A DNA stretch of 8,522 bases. It comes from Nitrososphaerales archaeon TH1920. Its GTDB lineage: Archaea; Thermoproteota; Nitrososphaeria; Nitrososphaerales; Nitrososphaeraceae. Made by a program: the position numbers and the translations under genes. The notes beneath the pieces were generated by a model. That model was given only the letters and a program-made list of their open reading frames with translations, was not told where the DNA came from and made no database searches. This document shows positions 1 to 6,369 of the stretch, piece after piece; position 1 is the first letter of the stretch, and each line of letters starts with the position of its first letter. The DNA is taken from positions 1 to 8,522 of the forward strand of contig JAATVM010000235.1 in NCBI GenBank assembly GCA_014523495.1. The letters are read 5' to 3'.

Positions 1-24
1 AATAAGATAACAATGTTAAGTAAG

Positions 25-34
25 TAATATAACT
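25..34 (+). promoter_or_regulatory. Possible TATA box of the cupredoxin gene
   Basis: The AT-rich stretch TAATATAACT is centred about 31 bases before the ATG at 61. That is the usual archaeal TATA distance for a transcript with a very short leader. Judged by position and composition only. Confidence 0.3.
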
Positions 35-60
35 TCTCCTTATTTACATAATAAACAATA

Positions 61-509
61 ATGAATAAGACAAAAAGCTTAGGGATCCTACTTGCAGCAA
101 CATTCCTCTACGTAGTATATTTAAGTACTTCAACATCTGGATCTATGCACCAAATATTAAAACCTGCTTTAGCTCAGGTCATTAGTTCTGCAATTAAGAA
201 AGCAATACGCTTCAATTGAAAGCTAATGACAAGAAAGGAGTGTACACGTGGGTCAACAAAGAGGGGACGAATCCAGTTCTAAACTTTAAACTAAATATGG
301 ATAATGTAGTCCAGTTAAACAATCCAACTGATTCAAAACATCAGTTGGTCATAACCTCAGGAGGAAAGGAAGTTGCGTCTAGTGGCGACATAGAACCCGG
401 AAAATCGGGCGAACTTACTTTTGCAGAAGTTAATCAAGGAAAAACTCTAGAATACCATTGTCTGTATCATCCAACTACGATGAAAGGAACAATAACAATT
501 TCTTCCTAA
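61..509 (+). pseudogene. Secreted plastocyanin-like cupredoxin, interrupted by an apparent one-base loss
   Basis: Two open frames together make one exported blue-copper protein, probably an electron carrier on the outer face of the membrane. The first frame (ATG at 61) encodes a signal peptide: basic start, hydrophobic core about residues 8-24, then PALAQ with likely cleavage after Ala38. It runs into a stop at 217-219. The second frame carries the mature domain, open from 198 and ending at 509, with the type-1 copper ligands visible: a His in SKHQLVI and, near the end, the Cys-x2-His-x3-Met set of HCLYHPTTM. Restoring one A in the AAGAAAG stretch at 196-202 joins them as AIKKSNTLQLKANDKKG, giving about 149 residues, normal for a small cupredoxin. 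Without this, a TTG at 216 would give a 97-residue protein with no signal peptide, which makes little sense for this family. Copper-protein identity is fairly sure. Whether the frameshift is biological or an assembly error cannot be decided here. Confidence 0.8.
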
Positions 510-518
510 TTTTTCTTT
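510..518 (+). terminator. T-rich terminator after the cupredoxin gene
   Basis: TTTTTCTTT begins at the base after the stop codon. Archaeal transcription commonly ends at such T-runs without a hairpin. It would separate the cupredoxin from the next gene group. Confidence 0.35.
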
Positions 519-563
519 AGTAACTCAATTTCTCTAAGATCCATATAGAATTGAATTAATAGT

Positions 564-751
564 ATGTTGTATACAAGACTCAGAGAAAGATGGAAATTCA
601 TTCTCTTGATTGGTGGATTGTGGCTCCTGTTCTTATTTCCTATTCCTTTTTTACCCTTTTTGGGATACCGTCCAGACAGTTGTACATAGTAACTGCCATA
701 GTATCAATACCATTTACATTGTTAGCAATATTTATGAATAATAGAAAATGA
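564..751 (+). pseudogene. Small two-helix membrane protein, apparent one-base loss in a T run
   Basis: ATG at 564 opens a frame with a short basic N-terminus (MLYTRLRERWK) and one hydrophobic helix of about 20 residues ending in FPIPFLPF. It stops at once after a T run. A second frame then encodes GIPSRQ, another hydrophobic helix (LYIVTAIVSIPFTLLAIF) and MNNRK, with TGA at 749-751. Adding one T to the run at 657-661 joins them into a 62-residue protein with two transmembrane helices and a short loop. The second frame is supported by its end: the TGA overlaps the ATG of the next gene (ATGA at 748-751), a typical translational coupling. Family not recognised; the role is probably a small subunit or partner of the proteins encoded downstream. 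The frameshift may be an assembly error. Confidence 0.6.
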
Positions 752-1226
752 ATAGTAATATTGTTACAAAAAAGTACATAAATCTTTATAACGATGGACT
801 TGACGAAGCACTTAGAAAGATGATAAATGTTATTGAATGGAGCAACGTTTCTATGGTAGAAGCAGTTAAACAATTCCAAAATATTACGGCTTATATTTCA
901 GACGTCGATAAAGATTTTAGAATTGAATTCAGAGCAGAATCCTACACTGAGCTTCAGGCATCAGATATTAATTATGTACTTGACTTTTGGAGAAACATTT
1001 GGGACAAGAAGATTATTTAATAAATTTTGGAGCAAATATTCCTAATGATATTCCGGATAGGCATAAGCTTCATAAGAACGAGATCCGGGAAATGCTATCC
1101 CGATACAATGAAAGGCATTGTAAAGTCTCGAACACTCGATTTATTTGTCTCTTCAGACATGTGGAGCTCGAAGTAATTAATAATGAAGAGGAAAGCCACG
1201 GAAATAAGAGTAGATTTCTCTTTTAA
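748..1226 (+). CDS. Unidentified soluble protein, probably one gene split by a one-base loss near 985-988
   Basis: The intact reading is 748-1020: 90 residues from the ATG coupled by ATGA to the preceding small membrane protein, ending WDKKII. It is acidic, looks helical and has no membrane segment or motif I recognise. A second open frame covers 987-1226 with no ATG near its beginning, only TTG at 987. Restoring one T in the TTTT at 985-988 fuses the two as YVLDFLEKHLGQEDYLINFG and gives a 159-residue protein. I favour this because about 80 open codons with no proper start are unlikely by chance in AT-rich DNA and because neighbouring genes show the same defect. The fused version overlaps the start of the next gene by 44 bases, which is long and leaves some doubt; a 90-residue protein remains the conservative reading. 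Probable operon with the genes on either side. Confidence 0.5.
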
Positions 1227-3171
1227 ACGTGAGGTATTCTTCGTTGTCATAGGGGCAATGTTAGGAGGAATATCAATGCTTATTCCGACTGCTTTTGAAG
1301 TTGGGATGGGATTGCCTTATTATGTTACATGGTTAGCATTTGGACATGTCGTAGGTATATACACCTCTGACGCGGCTTTTGCAGGAATAGCAATTCATAC
1401 AATAACTGCTATTTCAATAGGAGTCGTTATTGGTGTTTTTCTCTATAAAACTGGAATATTGAATATAAGTAAGCTTTCAAATGGATTTATTTATGGGTTA
1501 TTCGCCGGTTCTGTAGTTCTAATCGTTTTTTTTATACCTGTTTACTTGTTGATTCTGCATCCAGAGATCAACCGTATTCTAAGTAACACGATTTCAGAAA
1601 CCTATGATGAATACGGTACAACTCTATATCAATACAGCTTCCCACTAGTGATTACAAGTTATATTATAATGCATCTTGTTTTTGGTATCATTGTAGGAGT
1701 AACTTCATCTATTTTATCAATTAAGTTTGGCAGCCGATATAGGTGTACAAAATGTGATATTTCCTTTTCTAGGATCGATTCATATCAAAAACATGTAGAA
1801 CTTATCCACGGAGAAAAACCAATCCAATTAACTCGCATTCTAATTTTGGGAGGGGGATTTGCAGGAATAGAAGTTTTACGGCAGCTTCAAAAAGCATTTC
1901 AGAACGAGATTAGAATTGACATAACACTGGTAAGTCGGGACAACTTTTTCCTCTTTACACCAATGCTTCCTGAAATATCATCCGGGATGATAGAAACAAG
2001 GCACATAGTAACACCACTGAGAGCCTTTTGCAATAGAGCAAAATTTTATGAAACGCAGATAGAGTCAATTAATCTGGAGAGTAAGGAAGTTGTTATAACT
2101 CATAGTATAGGAAAGCAGACAAATCCTATGGAATGGCGTAGTCATATACTCAAATACGATTATCTCGTCCTAGCGTTAGGAAGTGAAACTAACTTCTTTG
2201 GTCTTAGTGAGGCTGCTAAACAAGCTTTTACTCTAAAGAGCCTTGGCGATGCCATAGTCTTACGCAATCATGTGATAAATATGTTAGAACAGGCGGACAT
2301 TGAACATGAAGATCCCGACCTTAGGAAGAGACTGTTGACTTTCGTTGTAGTTGGAGGAGGTTTTTCTGGTGTTGAAATTGTCGGCGAACTGAATGACTTC
2401 ATACTAGATTCAATAAAATATTTTTACCACAATCTGCAAAAATCCTATGCAAGAATAATACTCGTAAACTCTGGTGGAAGGATACTTCCCGAAGTAACTG
2501 AGGATCTAGCAGACTTTGCTTTACAGGAAATTAGAAAAAATGGGATTGAAGTACTTTTAAACACACGTGTGATTGAAGTTAACCCAGATAATGTTAAACT
2601 AGATCAGGGAACTATTATCAAAACCCAAACAGTAGTATGGGCTGGAGGAGGAAAGCCTCAAACCATACTATCTGCTCTTTCTTGTGAACACGACAAGTCT
2701 GGTAGAATAATGGTCAATAATTATCTTCAAGTTGCTGGATATGCTGATAGTATTATGGCCCTAGGCGACTGTGCCTGTGTCATAGATCCTAATACAGGGA
2801 AACCTTATCCACCAACCGCGCAACATGCATTAAGACAGGGAAAGGTTGCTGCAATCAATTTAATTTCTACAATTAAAGGTCAAGAAAGTCATAAAGAACC
2901 ATTTGACTACAAGACAAAAGGGGTTATGACGTTGATAGGAAAGAGAAACGGTGTTGGCATTATACTTGGACATAAGATTCATGGATTTACTGCTTGGTGG
3001 TTTTGGCGTTCATATTATCTAGTTAATCTTCCTACAGTAGAGAAGAAATTGCGAGTTTTGGTAGATTGGATAATAGATTTATTCTTCAAGCGGGACGTAA
3101 CGAGACTTAAAACACCTACAGAGGAAATTGATTTCAAACCTAATACTTCAGATCGTTCCCTTATCAGTTAA
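1183..3171 (+). CDS. NDH-2-type FAD/NAD(P)H dehydrogenase fused to a membrane domain and a C2H2 zinc finger
   Basis: Probable single-polypeptide NADH:quinone oxidoreductase, moving electrons from NAD(P)H through FAD to membrane quinone without pumping protons. Residues 18-180 form an N-terminal membrane domain of about four or five helices (roughly 18-38, 46-60, 66-88, 102-125, 155-180). Residues 188-209 are a C2H2 finger, Cys188-x2-Cys191-x12-His204-x4-His209. The flavoprotein begins near 215: FAD-binding GGGFAG at 223-228, FTPMLPEISSG at 258-268 typical of NDH-2, a second Rossmann glycine motif GGGFSG at 391-396 for NAD(P)H, ALGDCA at 526-531 (second FAD contact) and PPTAQHALRQG at 543-553 near the quinone site. 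The end (about 590-640) is rich in Trp, Tyr and basic residues, like the NDH-2 membrane anchor. Usual NDH-2 proteins have about 400-450 residues, so the first 210 are extra. ATG 1183 is the first possible start after an in-frame stop at 1174. No promoter is obvious just upstream, so it is probably co-transcribed with 564-1226. Enzyme class is sure; electron acceptor and the role of the extra domains are inferred. Confidence 0.88.
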   Translation: MKRKATEIRVDFSFKREVFFVVIGAMLGGISMLIPTAFEVGMGLPYYVTWLAFGHVVGIYTSDAAFAGIAIHTITAISIGVVIGVFLYKTGILNISKLSNGFIYGLFAGSVVLIVFFIPVYLLILHPEINRILSNTISETYDEYGTTLYQYSFPLVITSYIIMHLVFGIIVGVTSSILSIKFGSRYRCTKCDISFSRIDSYQKHVELIHGEKPIQLTRILILGGGFAGIEVLRQLQKAFQNEIRIDITLVSRDNFFLFTPMLPEISSGMIETRHIVTPLRAFCNRAKFYETQIESINLESKEVVITHSIGKQTNPMEWRSHILKYDYLVLALGSETNFFGLSEAAKQAFTLKSLGDAIVLRNHVINMLEQADIEHEDPDLRKRLLTFVVVGGGFSGVEIVGELNDFILDSIKYFYHNLQKSYARIILVNSGGRILPEVTEDLADFALQEIRKNGIEVLLNTRVIEVNPDNVKLDQGTIIKTQTVVWAGGGKPQTILSALSCEHDKSGRIMVNNYLQVAGYADSIMALGDCACVIDPNTGKPYPPTAQHALRQGKVAAINLISTIKGQESHKEPFDYKTKGVMTLIGKRNGVGIILGHKIHGFTAWWFWRSYYLVNLPTVEKKLRVLVDWIIDLFFKRDVTRLKTPTEEIDFKPNTSDRSLIS

Positions 3172-3243
3172 TCAGGATTTAACCAGAAATAAGGTGATAG
3201 TTTGACCATACGTGCTAATACTAGTATACACTAATACCAAAAA

Positions 3244-3404
3244 ATGACAGTCAAACCAGATATTGCATGGAAATGTCCTATCACAGGTAAATATGCTAAG
3301 AGCAATACTGAACATTTTCATCTCGTGTGAGAGTCCACATAAAACAAGATAGATTCAGGCCCGTCGGTACCCACGACGCTATCGGTTCTAAAATAGGATT
3401 CTGA
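3244..3404 (+). pseudogene. Short basic protein, frameshifted; its 3' end is repeated at 7851-7894
   Basis: ATG at 3244 opens MTVKPDIAWKCPITGKYAKS-NTEHF and reaches a stop at 3328-3330. Restoring one T in the TTTT at 3315-3318 extends it through SSRVRVHIKQDRFRPVG and THDAIGSKIGF to TGA at 3402-3404, giving 53 residues, strongly basic. The second half is supported by an almost identical copy of its last 44 bases at 7851-7894, which ends in the same AIGSKIGF and stop. The N-terminal CPITGKY with later Glu-His and Val-His is faintly like a C2H2 finger that lacks one Cys, but this is not enough to name it. AT-rich bases at 3214-3230 could be its promoter and the T-rich run after it its terminator. 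Not recognised as a known family. Confidence 0.45.
3361..3404 (+). repeat. 44-base dispersed repeat, copy A
   Basis: It matches 7851-7894 at 41 of 44 positions with no gaps; the last 27 bases (3378-3404) are identical, synonymous positions included. Both copies are in the same orientation and both can be read as a protein end, here PVGTHDAIGSKIGF-stop. Weaker similarity (AACTGATAAGCTTT versus AACTACTGAGCTTT, then T-rich DNA) continues for perhaps 40 bases past the stop. Confidence 0.85.
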
Positions 3405-3432
3405 GTAAATCAATAAACTGATAAGCTTTAAG

Positions 3433-3442
3433 TTTTTCTTTT
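3433..3442 (+). terminator. T-rich terminator downstream of the short repeat-bearing gene
   Basis: TTTTTCTTTT about 30 bases after the TGA at 3402-3404. Consistent with archaeal intrinsic termination; no hairpin seen. Confidence 0.3.
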
Positions 3443-3513
3443 AACCTAGAATCACACCTGACTTTTAGTGGTAGTTACTTTGACCGGGTTCGGCGGCTCT
3501 ATTTTAACTGTTA

Positions 3514-3645
3514 TTGTTATCTGATACGAGAGATTTTTGTAAATTTCAGCATGAAACAAGTAGTAGTGGAGATAGTAAGAATGGTGAAGGTATTTTATCT
3601 ATTTCTAAGGGGAAGGGTCTTAAGGATCATTTATTACAATACTAA
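3514..3645 (+). CDS. Possible very small gene (43 residues)
   Basis: From a TTG at 3514 this frame reads MLSDTRDFCKFQHETSSSGD and continues with SKNGEGILSISKGKGLKDHL to LQY and TAA. Codons from about 3541 on follow a purine-first, pyrimidine-third bias (agt, gat, aat, ggt, att) that suggests real coding rather than chance. There is no ATG, no clear promoter and no recognised family, so it may be the last part of a decayed gene. It ends 12 bases before the SnoaL-like gene, whose likely TATA box lies inside it. Confidence 0.25.
   Translation: MLSDTRDFCKFQHETSSSGDSKNGEGILSISKGKGLKDHLLQY
3629..3637 (+). promoter_or_regulatory. Possible TATA box of the SnoaL-like gene
   Basis: An ATTTATTAC-like AT-rich box centred about 25 bases before the ATG at 3658, suiting a leaderless transcript. 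No ribosome binding site is visible before that ATG. Confidence 0.3.
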
Positions 3646-3657
3646 TCTATACCTAAA

Positions 3658-4041
3658 ATGATGACACCTAAAGAATTCCTCAGTTCATATGTTGAAAAAT
3701 TCAATGCAAGGGATATAAGTTCCCTAATAAGCTTGTATGAAACTAACGCGTGTTTTGTCTCTCAGCCAGGACAAATTGTAAACGGTTTAGAAAATATACG
3801 GCAGAGTCTTCAGAGTTTCATCGATATGAATGGCAACTTAGAAACAAAGGTAAATGGAGTGATTCAGACAAGTGATATCGCTCTTGTAAACAGTGAATGG
3901 TCATTCAACGGAACTGGACCGGACGGAAAATTAGTTACTATTGCTGGTAAAGCTATAGATGTATTACGTCAACATTCAGATGGCACCTGGGGCATTCTCA
4001 TAGACAACCCTTGGGGAACTGATCTACAAATGAGTGTTTAG
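3658..4041 (+). CDS. SnoaL-like / DUF4440 (NTF2-fold) protein
   Basis: A 127-residue protein of the NTF2-like alpha+beta barrel superfamily (SnoaL / DUF4440 / SgcJ-type). The pattern is clear: an N-terminal helix with FLSSYVEKFNARDISSLISL, then Tyr27 and the short segment with Val34 and Gly43 (NGLENIRQSL), a central strand around residues 73-84 (IALVNSEWSFNG), a turn at GPDGK, the strand AGKAIDVLRQ at 96-105, and the closing DGTWGILIDNPWG at 108-120, which is the family hallmark. Length is typical and there is no signal peptide or membrane helix. Members range from isomerases and cyclases to binding proteins, so no substrate can be given; many act in stress or secondary metabolism. Two ATGs stand in tandem (3658 and 3661), either usable. 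It converges on the methyltransferase gene with 21 bases between stops. Confidence 0.85.
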   Translation: MMTPKEFLSSYVEKFNARDISSLISLYETNACFVSQPGQIVNGLENIRQSLQSFIDMNGNLETKVNGVIQTSDIALVNSEWSFNGTGPDGKLVTIAGKAIDVLRQHSDGTWGILIDNPWGTDLQMSV

Positions 4042-4057
4042 TAAATACATAACCTAC

Positions 4058-4062
4058 TTTTT
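4058..4062 (+). terminator. T run between convergent genes
   Basis: TTTTT about 17 bases after the SnoaL-like stop, in the 21-base gap before the convergent methyltransferase. It could end plus-strand transcription. No matching T run serves the opposite strand. Confidence 0.25.
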
Positions 4063-5058
4063 CTACTTGTTAATGGCCTTTATTAGAACATAATCTATGT
4101 TCCCTGATAAAGATAACTGTTTCATTTTGAGTGCTGATCGGTGTACTATTCTTTCGGCAATGTCTAGGGCAAGTTTCTTCAAAAAAGAGCTATGCTTGTC
4201 CATAATAATGCTCCTGAACTCTTTTCTGTCTTGAACATAAAAATCTGTTAATGGAGCATATACGGATTGTCCTATACAAATGATATCCTTTATCACGAAA
4301 TGTTCTTGTGAGATGATTGACTTAATTTGATCTAATTCATAGTGCTCCGAAGCCCATGTCAATGATAAAATTCCTAGTACTCTAACATTTCTTAAAGAAT
4401 CTAATATCATATTCTTGCAAGACATTCCAATAGCATTTGGCCTCGTTACAACTGGAATGGCAATAACTATCAAGCCGCCTTTTTTTAATACTCGGTGTGA
4501 CTCTTGAATAAACTTCAAAAATGATTTAAAATGTTGCGCTGACTCTAGAGCAATAATTCTATCTGCAAAAGAATCCGCAAATGGAAGACATGTTGCTGTG
4601 GCATTTACTATTGACATGGTAGCACCACTATGATTAGTAGTGTACTTGCTATTAGTAACGTTTGTTTCAACTGATGGTTTCATCAACAACTTCTTGCTAT
4701 AAGTGTATCTACTATTTGTAACACGCGACATCTTCAATGCCTGATAGTTAATATCTATGCAAATAAGATTGTCAATGAATTTGTATTCCAAGTTCCATTG
4801 CTCTGCCGGACCTGAGAAACCACTTCCGATATCTATTATCTTCTTTGCAGAATCAAGTTCAGACAATTTTCCTGTAAGTGTGCACAGCGCTAGTTGTGCT
4901 TGCTTAATACTCTTGGTTTCGTGAGTCCAAAAACCAAAATTAATCATGTTTGTCCCAGTCAAAAGGCGCGCATACGACGAGAATACTTGGTATAAATTAA
5001 CAACTGCACGTTCATCCCGCCTCACAAGCGATAACAATATATTAATACTATTTCGCAT
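4063..5058 (-). CDS. Class I SAM-dependent methyltransferase (Methyltransf_11 type)
   Basis: A 331-residue protein with the Rossmann methyltransferase core. Motif I is IDIGSGFSG at 75-83 (SAM binding), the acidic end of the second strand is Asp102 in CIDIN, motif II-like NATATCLPFADSFADRIIAL is at 152-171, and HRVLKKGGLIVIAIP at 188-202 is the strand after the conserved helix. The order resembles UbiE/COQ5 and other small-molecule or lipid methyltransferases; the leading segment with MINFGFWTHET at 38-48 resembles the 'N.GYW' lid of such enzymes. The substrate cannot be told. Residues 112-146, between the second and third strands, form an odd Asn/Thr/Ser/Tyr-rich insertion containing a near repeat, VTNSRYT (113-119) and VTNSKYT (134-140). 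Residues 205-331 are mostly helical and probably form the substrate cap. Start is ATG 5058, with a TATA-like box at the right distance. It appears monocistronic, or the last gene of a minus-strand set. Confidence 0.88.
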   Translation of the reverse strand: MRNSINILLSLVRRDERAVVNLYQVFSSYARLLTGTNMINFGFWTHETKSIKQAQLALCTLTGKLSELDSAKKIIDIGSGFSGPAEQWNLEYKFIDNLICIDINYQALKMSRVTNSRYTYSKKLLMKPSVETNVTNSKYTTNHSGATMSIVNATATCLPFADSFADRIIALESAQHFKSFLKFIQESHRVLKKGGLIVIAIPVVTRPNAIGMSCKNMILDSLRNVRVLGILSLTWASEHYELDQIKSIISQEHFVIKDIICIGQSVYAPLTDFYVQDRKEFRSIIMDKHSSFLKKLALDIAERIVHRSALKMKQLSLSGNIDYVLIKAINK

Positions 5059-5080
5059 TCCTGATTTACCTGTTAACAGA

Positions 5081-5094
5081 TTATTTATGAATAC
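5081..5094 (-). promoter_or_regulatory. Possible TATA box of the methyltransferase gene
   Basis: Read on the minus strand this is GTATTCATAAATAA, about 23-36 bases before the ATG at 5058, the normal archaeal position for a leaderless or short-leader transcript. Confidence 0.35.
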
Positions 5095-5196
5095 CTTTCC
5101 CTTCCCGAGATATCATTTCAGCTTTCATATTTAATGATTGCCAATGTACCTAAATTGATTATTTATAGTTACTTACTATTTATAATTGCGATGTTA

Positions 5197-5508
5197 CTAA
5201 TCAAAAGTAAGAGAAGCCTTTAAAATTTCTTTCAATTCTTTTCGATCTTCCTCAGTTAAATCAATGTCTTTACTTGTTTTGATCTTTTCTAATAGCAGTT
5301 CAGCTTTGTCAGCGCCCGTAATTTCCTTCAACTTTTGTATAGAGGGGATACCTTCCCAAGAATCGAAAAGCTCAATCACACTATCTTTAGTATCAGGGCT
5401 GAGATCTTTGATCGAATTTTCTATAATTTTCTTGTAACCCCTTCCAAGGTCCTTTGACCTGAATACAGCTCCCATGATATTATAATATAGTTTGTCAATA
5501 ATAAGCAT
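5197..5508 (-). CDS. Hypothetical small helical protein
   Basis: A 103-residue protein I do not recognise. It is highly charged, with abundant Lys, Glu and Asp, and looks almost wholly helical. A hydrophobic start (MLIIDKLYYNIMGAVF) is followed by RSKDLGRGYKKIIENSIKDL, a middle with FDSWEGIPSIQKLKEITGAD, and a C-terminal helical part of the LTEEDRKELKEILKASL type. There are no Cys residues, no catalytic motif and no full transmembrane helix. ATG 5508 gives the full length; the ATG at residue 12 (5475) would remove the hydrophobic start and give a 92-residue soluble protein, and the strongly AT-rich DNA just before it makes that start possible. It lies 138 bases upstream of the methyltransferase on the same strand, but that gene has its own promoter-like box, so co-transcription is not required. 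Confidence 0.65.
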   Translation of the reverse strand: MLIIDKLYYNIMGAVFRSKDLGRGYKKIIENSIKDLSPDTKDSVIELFDSWEGIPSIQKLKEITGADKAELLLEKIKTSKDIDLTEEDRKELKEILKASLTFD

Positions 5509-5697
5509 ATTTGGAAAACTGTCTAGTAATACTTAACGGGCCCGTCGGGATCTGGATTGTTAGCAATTTGGATCCATTTGTTGTTCTTTGACTTTAGAAT
5601 ATTTTCATATATTGGACCCAGAGGGATTGAGAACAAATTTGACCTAAAATAACTTTTACATACTTATTATGACGTTCAAGATAGATTATTTCATCTT
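5509..5697. other. Intergenic stretch between two minus-strand genes
   Basis: About 190 bases with no convincing gene. It holds GGGCCCGTCGGGA (5538-5550), the only GC-rich spot, which resembles both the beginning of the 44-base repeat and a tRNA acceptor/T-arm end, but is too short to assign. The TAGTAATACTTAA region just above 5530 could supply the promoter of the 103-residue gene. Confidence 0.3.
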
Positions 5698-6186
5698 TTA
5701 TCTACCCTCAATATCTAGTGCTTTTTTGCCAATTCGTTCAAATTCCTTCAAATAGGTTTCGTTTCTTGACCGCCACTTTTTGGTTACAAGATCTTTTGTT
5801 AGTAGCCACATATCTGCAATAACATAACTTTGCCATTGGATAAATTCATCTTCTAATTCTTTATCATGCTTTAATATAAAACCTAATCTATCGTAAGTAG
5901 ATGCTACATTTCTAGCTGCTTCTTCTGTTGCCATATCAAGTTCAAAAATTAAATTATCGTTTCCATTTCCTTCTTTTAACCGATTTAAGAGTTTATTTTT
6001 TCTAAGCGCTCTTCTAGATTGAATAAATTTTTCATCATCTATTATTCTGGTGATATTTGTAATATTCGAAAAAAGATCAGATTGTCTCTTGCGTTTACCT
6101 TCTCTATAAGACCTTAATATTCTAGCTGATGACAATCCCATTGCAACTACAGAAAAGATTAATGAAGATACTACAATCGGTTCCAA
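5698..6186 (-). CDS. Membrane-anchored DUF4760-like protein
   Basis: A 162-residue protein with one N-terminal membrane helix (about residues 3-22), then a basic stretch SYREGKRKRQSD that fixes the rest in the cytoplasm. The long helical domain that follows has the pattern of DUF4760-type proteins: LFSNITNITRIIDDEKFIQS (39-58), RRALRKNKLL, an acidic loop, MATEEAARNVASTYDRLGFI (85-104), then WQSYVIADMWLLTKDL and YLKEFERIGKKAL. Function is unknown in this family. The start is TTG at 6186; no ATG lies between it and the in-frame stop upstream (6214-6216), and the next ATG (Met16) would cut the membrane helix. The AT-rich inverted repeat 9-23 bases upstream falls in the promoter zone and could be an operator. 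The family assignment is from pattern only. Confidence 0.7.
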   Translation of the reverse strand: MEPIVVSSLIFSVVAMGLSSARILRSYREGKRKRQSDLFSNITNITRIIDDEKFIQSRRALRKNKLLNRLKEGNGNDNLIFELDMATEEAARNVASTYDRLGFILKHDKELEDEFIQWQSYVIADMWLLTKDLVTKKWRSRNETYLKEFERIGKKALDIEGR

Positions 6187-6194
6187 CTGAATAT

Positions 6195-6209
6195 ATGTAT
6201 TATATACAT
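6195..6209. promoter_or_regulatory. Inverted repeat in the promoter of the DUF4760-like gene
   Basis: ATGTAT-TAT-ATACAT is a perfect 6-base inverted repeat with a 3-base spacer, 9-23 bases before the TTG start at 6186. It lies within or just downstream of the TATA-like DNA (AATGTATATAAT on the minus strand), so a dimeric regulator bound here could block initiation. AT-rich DNA makes chance palindromes common, hence the modest confidence. Confidence 0.3.
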
Positions 6210-6369
6210 TATATCAAGTAATTAAACTTAATTTATTTAAATAAATCTTGTAATTATGGTATCATGAATAAATTGTTTATTATAATTAGTTCCTGTTCGA
6301 AGATAATTTTTTATATCTTTTAATCATTTTAATTCGGATACTCATTTTGGTAACTATGAATTAGATAAT

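Noticed and set aside
640..879. Minus-strand open frame of 79 codons
   Set aside because: It lies opposite the small membrane protein and the following gene, which are linked by an ATGA overlap and make better protein sense.
3358..3380. CGTCG...CGACG stem in repeat copy A as a T-arm of a tRNA
   Set aside because: The loop lacks the TTCRA pattern, copy B destroys the stem, and the region reads well as protein, so a structural RNA is unlikely.
3425..3661. Long open frame ending in ATGA overlap with the SnoaL-like gene
   Set aside because: No ATG until 3551, a strange Arg/Tyr/Val-rich composition, and the alternative frame at 3541-3645 shows better coding bias.
4946..5134. Plus-strand open frame of 62 codons
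   Set aside because: It is antisense to the start and promoter of the methyltransferase; no motif and no promoter.
5538..5550. GGGCCCGTCGGGA as a third repeat copy or a tRNA end
   Set aside because: Only about 12 bases resemble the repeat, and the following bases fit neither the repeat nor a T-loop well enough.
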